Shown here piece by piece: positions 6,569 through 9,229 of a DNA stretch of 9,229 nt. Source of the DNA: Phycisphaeraceae bacterium (GTDB lineage Bacteria > Planctomycetota > Phycisphaerae > Phycisphaerales > Phycisphaeraceae); the NCBI GenBank assembly GCA_016763955.1, contig JAESSU010000236.1, positions 1 to 9,229 of the forward strand, written 5' to 3'. Each line of letters starts with the position of its first letter. Position 1 is the stretch's first letter. The notes under the pieces were generated by a model. It saw nothing but the letters and a program-made list of their open reading frames with translations, was not told the DNA's origin and searched no databases. A program made the position numbers and the translations under genes.

Positions 6569-7498
6569 ATGCCACATCAAGCTGTTAAGACAATAAACAC
6601 ATCGAATCTCACATTGGGTCTGGATGTGCTAAATAATCTAACTGATGGCGTTTACATTGTTGACCGCGACCGCCGAATCATTTTCTGGAACCAAGCAGCT
6701 CATCAGATCACCGGCTTTTCCGCTGCACAGGTCATTGGCAGTCGCTGTCAAGATGATATTCTCATGCATGTGAACCAAAAAGGTTGTAGCCTTTGCAAAA
6801 ATGGTTGCCCACTGACTGGGGTCATTAAGAATGGTCAACCCAGAAATTTAAATGTATTTTTAAATCACCGCCAAGGGCATCGCGTCCCGGTTCATGTGCG
6901 GACTAGCCCTATTTTGGGATCCGAAGGCGAAGTGCTCGCGTGTGTCGAAGTCTTTAGTGACGACACACATCGCCAAAGCTTGATGGATCAATTAACTAAT
7001 CTCGAAAGCCAAGCACTGCTTGATCCATTAACCGGGCTTGCAAACCGTCGTCATTTTGATGCCGCGCTCAAAGCTAGTCTTAATAAACACGCACGCCATA
7101 ATGTCCCCTTTGGATTAATCCTTGCAGATATTGACCACTTTAAAAGGTTCAATGATTATTACGGACACACAGTCGGTGATGACGTTCTAAAGCTCGTTTC
7201 TCGGACATTGGCAAGCAATAGTCGCCCGTATGACACGGTGTCTCGCTGGGGGGGTGAAGAGTTTGCGTTGATCGTCGAGCTAGAGGACGCAGATCGGCTC
7301 TATCAACATGCTTCTCGCTTATGTCATCTGGTTGCCAACTCATCTTTGAAACACGATGACACCCAAGTGTCGGTCACCCTTTCCATTGGTGTGACCATGA
7401 TCCGCAAAAAAGACTCTGCCAAATCCATCATTCAACGCGTAGACGAATTGCTCTATACCAGTGAAGAAGAGGGGCGCAATTGCGTTAGCATGGGATAA
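6569..7498 (+). CDS. PAS-GGDEF diguanylate cyclase with four-cysteine PAS motif
   Basis: The enzyme is predicted to make cyclic di-GMP from two GTP. Residues about 15-135 form a PAS sensor domain (GVYIVDRDRRIIFWNQAAHQ) carrying C60, C73, C76 and C80 in a C-x12-C-x2-C-x3-C-P pattern seen in a recurring class of PAS-GGDEF proteins; a redox or metal role is plausible but unproven. A short coiled linker leads to the GGDEF domain (about 150-305), starting DPLTGLANRRHFD. The metal-binding D187 lies in LADIDHFKRFND, and the active loop is GGEEF (228-232). RPYD (219-222), five residues before it, is an intact inhibitory site, so product feedback is expected. There are no membrane helices, so it is a cytoplasmic sensor. 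The ATG at 6569 is preferred over the in-frame TTG at 6548, because an AGGA sequence lies between them. It is divergent from lysA; no c-di-GMP phosphodiesterase or PilZ gene is nearby. Confidence 0.93.
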   Translation: MPHQAVKTINTSNLTLGLDVLNNLTDGVYIVDRDRRIIFWNQAAHQITGFSAAQVIGSRCQDDILMHVNQKGCSLCKNGCPLTGVIKNGQPRNLNVFLNHRQGHRVPVHVRTSPILGSEGEVLACVEVFSDDTHRQSLMDQLTNLESQALLDPLTGLANRRHFDAALKASLNKHARHNVPFGLILADIDHFKRFNDYYGHTVGDDVLKLVSRTLASNSRPYDTVSRWGGEEFALIVELEDADRLYQHASRLCHLVANSSLKHDDTQVSVTLSIGVTMIRKKDSAKSIIQRVDELLYTSEEEGRNCVSMG

Positions 7499-7650
7499 GG
7501 CTCACAGCGACTTATAGAACCTCGCAAAAAGATTATTTTATTGTTTGCGATACCCATTGGGTCTGATTTTAACCGAGCCCAAAACGCTTTGGATACCTAC
7601 AACCCGTAACCGTACACAGGTAACAGGACCAAGTCATTGACGAATGGTAT

Positions 7651-8112
7651 ATGATGCCTGACATGACTCGACCTGTACAAGCAGATGGACGTGTGCATGG
7701 CTGCATCGTGGCAACACGCAATGCCCAAGGACAACGGCTTTTAATCCGACGCGCCAAAGGTGTCGCCATGGCAGGAGGCGTTTGCTTTCCCGGTGGCGCG
7801 ATTGAACATGGTGAGACCCACTCACAAGCAGGTGTCCGCGAAATCCGAGAAGAGACCGGCCTACAAGTCCAACTCCATAAAGAAATTTGGCATTTTGTTT
7901 ATCCAGATCACCCGTTAACACTCTGGGGCTGGTTAGGGACACTGCAAACTTTTGAGCCGACCCCTGATCCTAACGAAGTGAGCGAAATCCTCTGGCTGAC
8001 CTTTGAACAAATCGCTTCCAATCCGGATCTATTACCCTATACGGATCTGTTTTGTGAACAAATTCAGGCCAATCTGCATCTGCTGGACGCTCCTACCTTC
8101 AAAACGGACTAA
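7651..8112 (+). CDS. Nudix family hydrolase
   Basis: This 153-residue single-domain protein hydrolyses a nucleoside diphosphate linked to another group. The Nudix box is complete: G49-x5-E55-x7-R63-E64-x-x-E67-E68-x-G70, seen as GGAIEHGE and REIREETGL, supplying the metal-binding glutamates. FPGGAI before it and the C-terminal ILWLTFEQI segment fit the family. The substrate cannot be read from sequence; the general form resembles MutT/NUDT-type housekeeping enzymes. Start choice is uncertain: ATGs at 7651, 7654 and 7663 are in frame and none has a good ribosome site. The 152-bp gap after the diguanylate cyclase has only weak hairpins, so cotranscription is possible. The downstream gene has its own promoter. 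Confidence 0.92.
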   Translation: MMPDMTRPVQADGRVHGCIVATRNAQGQRLLIRRAKGVAMAGGVCFPGGAIEHGETHSQAGVREIREETGLQVQLHKEIWHFVYPDHPLTLWGWLGTLQTFEPTPDPNEVSEILWLTFEQIASNPDLLPYTDLFCEQIQANLHLLDAPTFKTD

Positions 8113-8174
8113 ATTTTCTCGCATTTTGCTCAATAAATCTCCTTTTTTTAACAATCATTTGATTTTCTGGCCCA

Positions 8175-8189
8175 GTTAGCCCTGCTAAC
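8175..8189. promoter_or_regulatory. Inverted repeat at the -35 position of the CARDB gene promoter
   Basis: GTTAGC-CCT-GCTAAC is a perfect six-base dyad that sits where the -35 box of the TATAAT at 8201 would be. No T tract follows, so it is unlikely to terminate the Nudix gene. It may be a repressor or activator operator; the dyad is visible, the function inferred. Confidence 0.35.
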
Positions 8190-8197
8190 CCATGTGC

Positions 8198-8206
8198 TGT
8201 TATAAT
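8198..8206 (+). promoter_or_regulatory. Extended -10 promoter of the CARDB-repeat gene
   Basis: TGTTATAAT is a perfect TGnTATAAT extended -10 element, which does not need a good -35 box, and none is present. Transcription would start near 8213, giving a 5' leader of about 60 bases. Confidence 0.6.
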
Positions 8207-8216
8207 TTTTAGTTAA

Positions 8217-8256
8217 AATCAAAACATTCTCCGGGTGAACGAAATTCATTTTGATT
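8217..8256 (+). repeat. Inverted repeat in the CARDB gene leader, next to the ribosome site
   Basis: AATCAAAA (8217-8224) and TTTTGATT (8249-8256) are perfect inverted copies separated by 24 bases. They span almost the whole predicted leader, and the second arm ends two bases before the AGGAA ribosome site (8258-8262). The A/T-rich stem is weak, so it could be chance or a temperature- or factor-sensitive leader structure. Confidence 0.35.
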
Positions 8257-8272
8257 CAGGAATAAAGCGCAC

Positions 8273-9229
8273 ATGATCCAATTCTTGTTCACGCACGTAA
8301 AATTTATCTTTTTGCTTCCAACCTTGCTTCTGGTCTTACTCACCGGACAGGCTTTGCAGGCTCAAGACAGTCGCCAGATTACGGTGGTGGTCAAAACACT
8401 TGGCGATGCAGGTCGGCATCGAGCTGACGATGTGGACATCAAGCTCTATGCACGCGCCATCACCGATGGGGCCCAGTCCGACCAAGACGTGCTGCTTAAA
8501 GTGATCAGCATCCAACCGATCCGTTCGGTGAGTAGCAACCGAGTCAATTCATTTAAGGTCAGTGTTCAACTGCCTGAAAATATCACGCGAGAAGCTTATG
8601 GACTATGGGCTTATGTCGATACGGGCAATACCGTCACCGAATCCAATCTCGGTGCGGTGGATCTAGCAATCACCTTCGGCCGTGTCACCTTACCTCAGCG
8701 CATCGTCTCCGGCGGCAAAGGAGTCGCTCGTTTCCCCGTGGTCATCACCAACAAAGGTGATCTCGCTGCTGTGCGTCAACAACGTATTGATATCAAAATC
8801 ATCGCCCGCCCGACCACCGCAGTCGACGAGTCACAGGACGTAACCATTGCCACCGCAGCCAATGAATCCATCGGCAACCTAGAACCGAACGAAACCCTCA
8901 AAATCGTTCTCATCGGAGAATTCCCCGGCCAGCTTCCAATGCAAAGCTATAGCCTTATTGCCATCGCCGACAGTGCCAACGCAGTGCCTGAACGAGATGA
9001 AAACAACAACACCGCCAAGCTCCCAGATACAATCGCGGTGACCGGCCAAAACGTTGACCTGCTAGTGGACCTTAACAACGTGCAACTGCCCAAGGGCATT
9101 GTTTCAGGTTCACATAAAGTCATCTCCGTCCCCATCAAGATTACCAATGTAGGCAACTTGGGTTTTGATCTGGACCAAAATATCGATGTCAAAGTGGTCG
9201 CCCGTCCAGCTTTAAATATTAACGACGAC
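8273..9229 (+). CDS. Secreted protein with CARDB-like repeats, 3'-truncated
   Basis: The frame is open from the ATG at 8273 to the window edge: 319 residues, no stop. Residues 1-30 are a signal peptide (basic K10, then a FIFLLPTLLLVLL core, likely cleavage after ALQA), so the protein is exported. At least three related beta-sandwich repeats follow: about 35-130, 137-248 and 269 onward. Aligned marks are DIKLYAR (55-61), DIKIIARP (173-180) and DVKVVARP (305-312), with LPQRIVSG and LPKGIVSG 132 residues apart, and ITNKGDL against ITNVGNL. ADSANAVPERDENNN (232-246) is the typical end of a CARDB domain, a cell-adhesion-type fold common in large surface proteins. A role in cell-surface binding is likely, but ligand and anchoring are unknown because the C terminus is missing. 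An AGGAA ribosome site lies ten bases before the ATG. Confidence 0.87.
   Translation, partial: MIQFLFTHVKFIFLLPTLLLVLLTGQALQAQDSRQITVVVKTLGDAGRHRADDVDIKLYARAITDGAQSDQDVLLKVISIQPIRSVSSNRVNSFKVSVQLPENITREAYGLWAYVDTGNTVTESNLGAVDLAITFGRVTLPQRIVSGGKGVARFPVVITNKGDLAAVRQQRIDIKIIARPTTAVDESQDVTIATAANESIGNLEPNETLKIVLIGEFPGQLPMQSYSLIAIADSANAVPERDENNNTAKLPDTIAVTGQNVDLLVDLNNVQLPKGIVSGSHKVISVPIKITNVGNLGFDLDQNIDVKVVARPALNINDD

Noticed and set aside
7522..7550. Hairpin TCGCAAA/TTTGCGA as terminator of the diguanylate cyclase gene
   Set aside because: It has a 15-base A/T loop and no T tract after the stem; the following ACCC-ATT-GGGT hairpin is too short to be convincing.
8947..9192. 81-codon minus-strand open frame near the right edge
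   Set aside because: It is antisense to the CARDB-repeat frame, which is open for 319 codons with a signal peptide and conserved repeats.
1..9229. Search for tRNA or rRNA genes, CRISPR arrays, insertion sequences and attachment sites
   Set aside because: No regularly spaced repeats, transposase or integrase motifs, or tRNA cloverleaf were seen on reading; a tRNA scan would confirm.

Overview
The window looks like chromosomal DNA from a Gram-negative-type bacterium of moderate GC content. The best guess is the Planctomycetota/PVC group, perhaps a Phycisphaerae-like lineage. This is inferred from three things: a URO-D-like enzyme, an AraC regulator and a PhyH dioxygenase side by side; a secreted CARDB-repeat protein; and many genes without clear relatives. 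No rRNA, tRNA or other marker gene is present to prove the assignment. I see no phage, transposon, integrase or CRISPR signature.

Layout. (1) 1-2830: the 3' part of a uroporphyrinogen-decarboxylase-family gene (+) ends at a hairpin terminator. It converges on an AraC-family regulator (-), which is divergent from a phytanoyl-CoA-dioxygenase-family gene (+). The gap between regulator and dioxygenase holds a direct repeat (TTGTCYAT) with an exact 21-bp period next to a candidate -35 box. This suggests the regulator controls the dioxygenase and itself. (2) 2831-4191: a 251-bp leader, then an eight-helix membrane protein of unknown function with a TTG start. Its histidines lie almost entirely in the predicted extracytoplasmic loops. 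(3) 4343-4377: a perfect bidirectional terminator shared with a convergent 140-aa orphan gene (-) that carries a C8 tract and an Ala/Lys-rich tail. (4) 5021-6316 (-): lysA, diaminopimelate decarboxylase, the last step of lysine synthesis, with a good promoter just upstream. (5) 6569-8112 (+): a PAS-GGDEF diguanylate cyclase with a four-cysteine PAS motif and an intact inhibitory site, then a Nudix hydrolase. (6) 8113-9229: a promoter region with a perfect extended -10 box, a dyad at the -35 position and a leader inverted repeat, followed by the 5' part of a secreted CARDB-repeat protein that runs off the window.

Apart from the first module, the genes look like independent units, each with its own promoter or terminator, rather than one operon. 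Nothing here is a clear new multi-gene system. The parts most worth following up are the AraC/PhyH/URO-D module with its 21-bp repeat, the histidine-rich membrane protein, and the CARDB protein with its structured promoter and leader.
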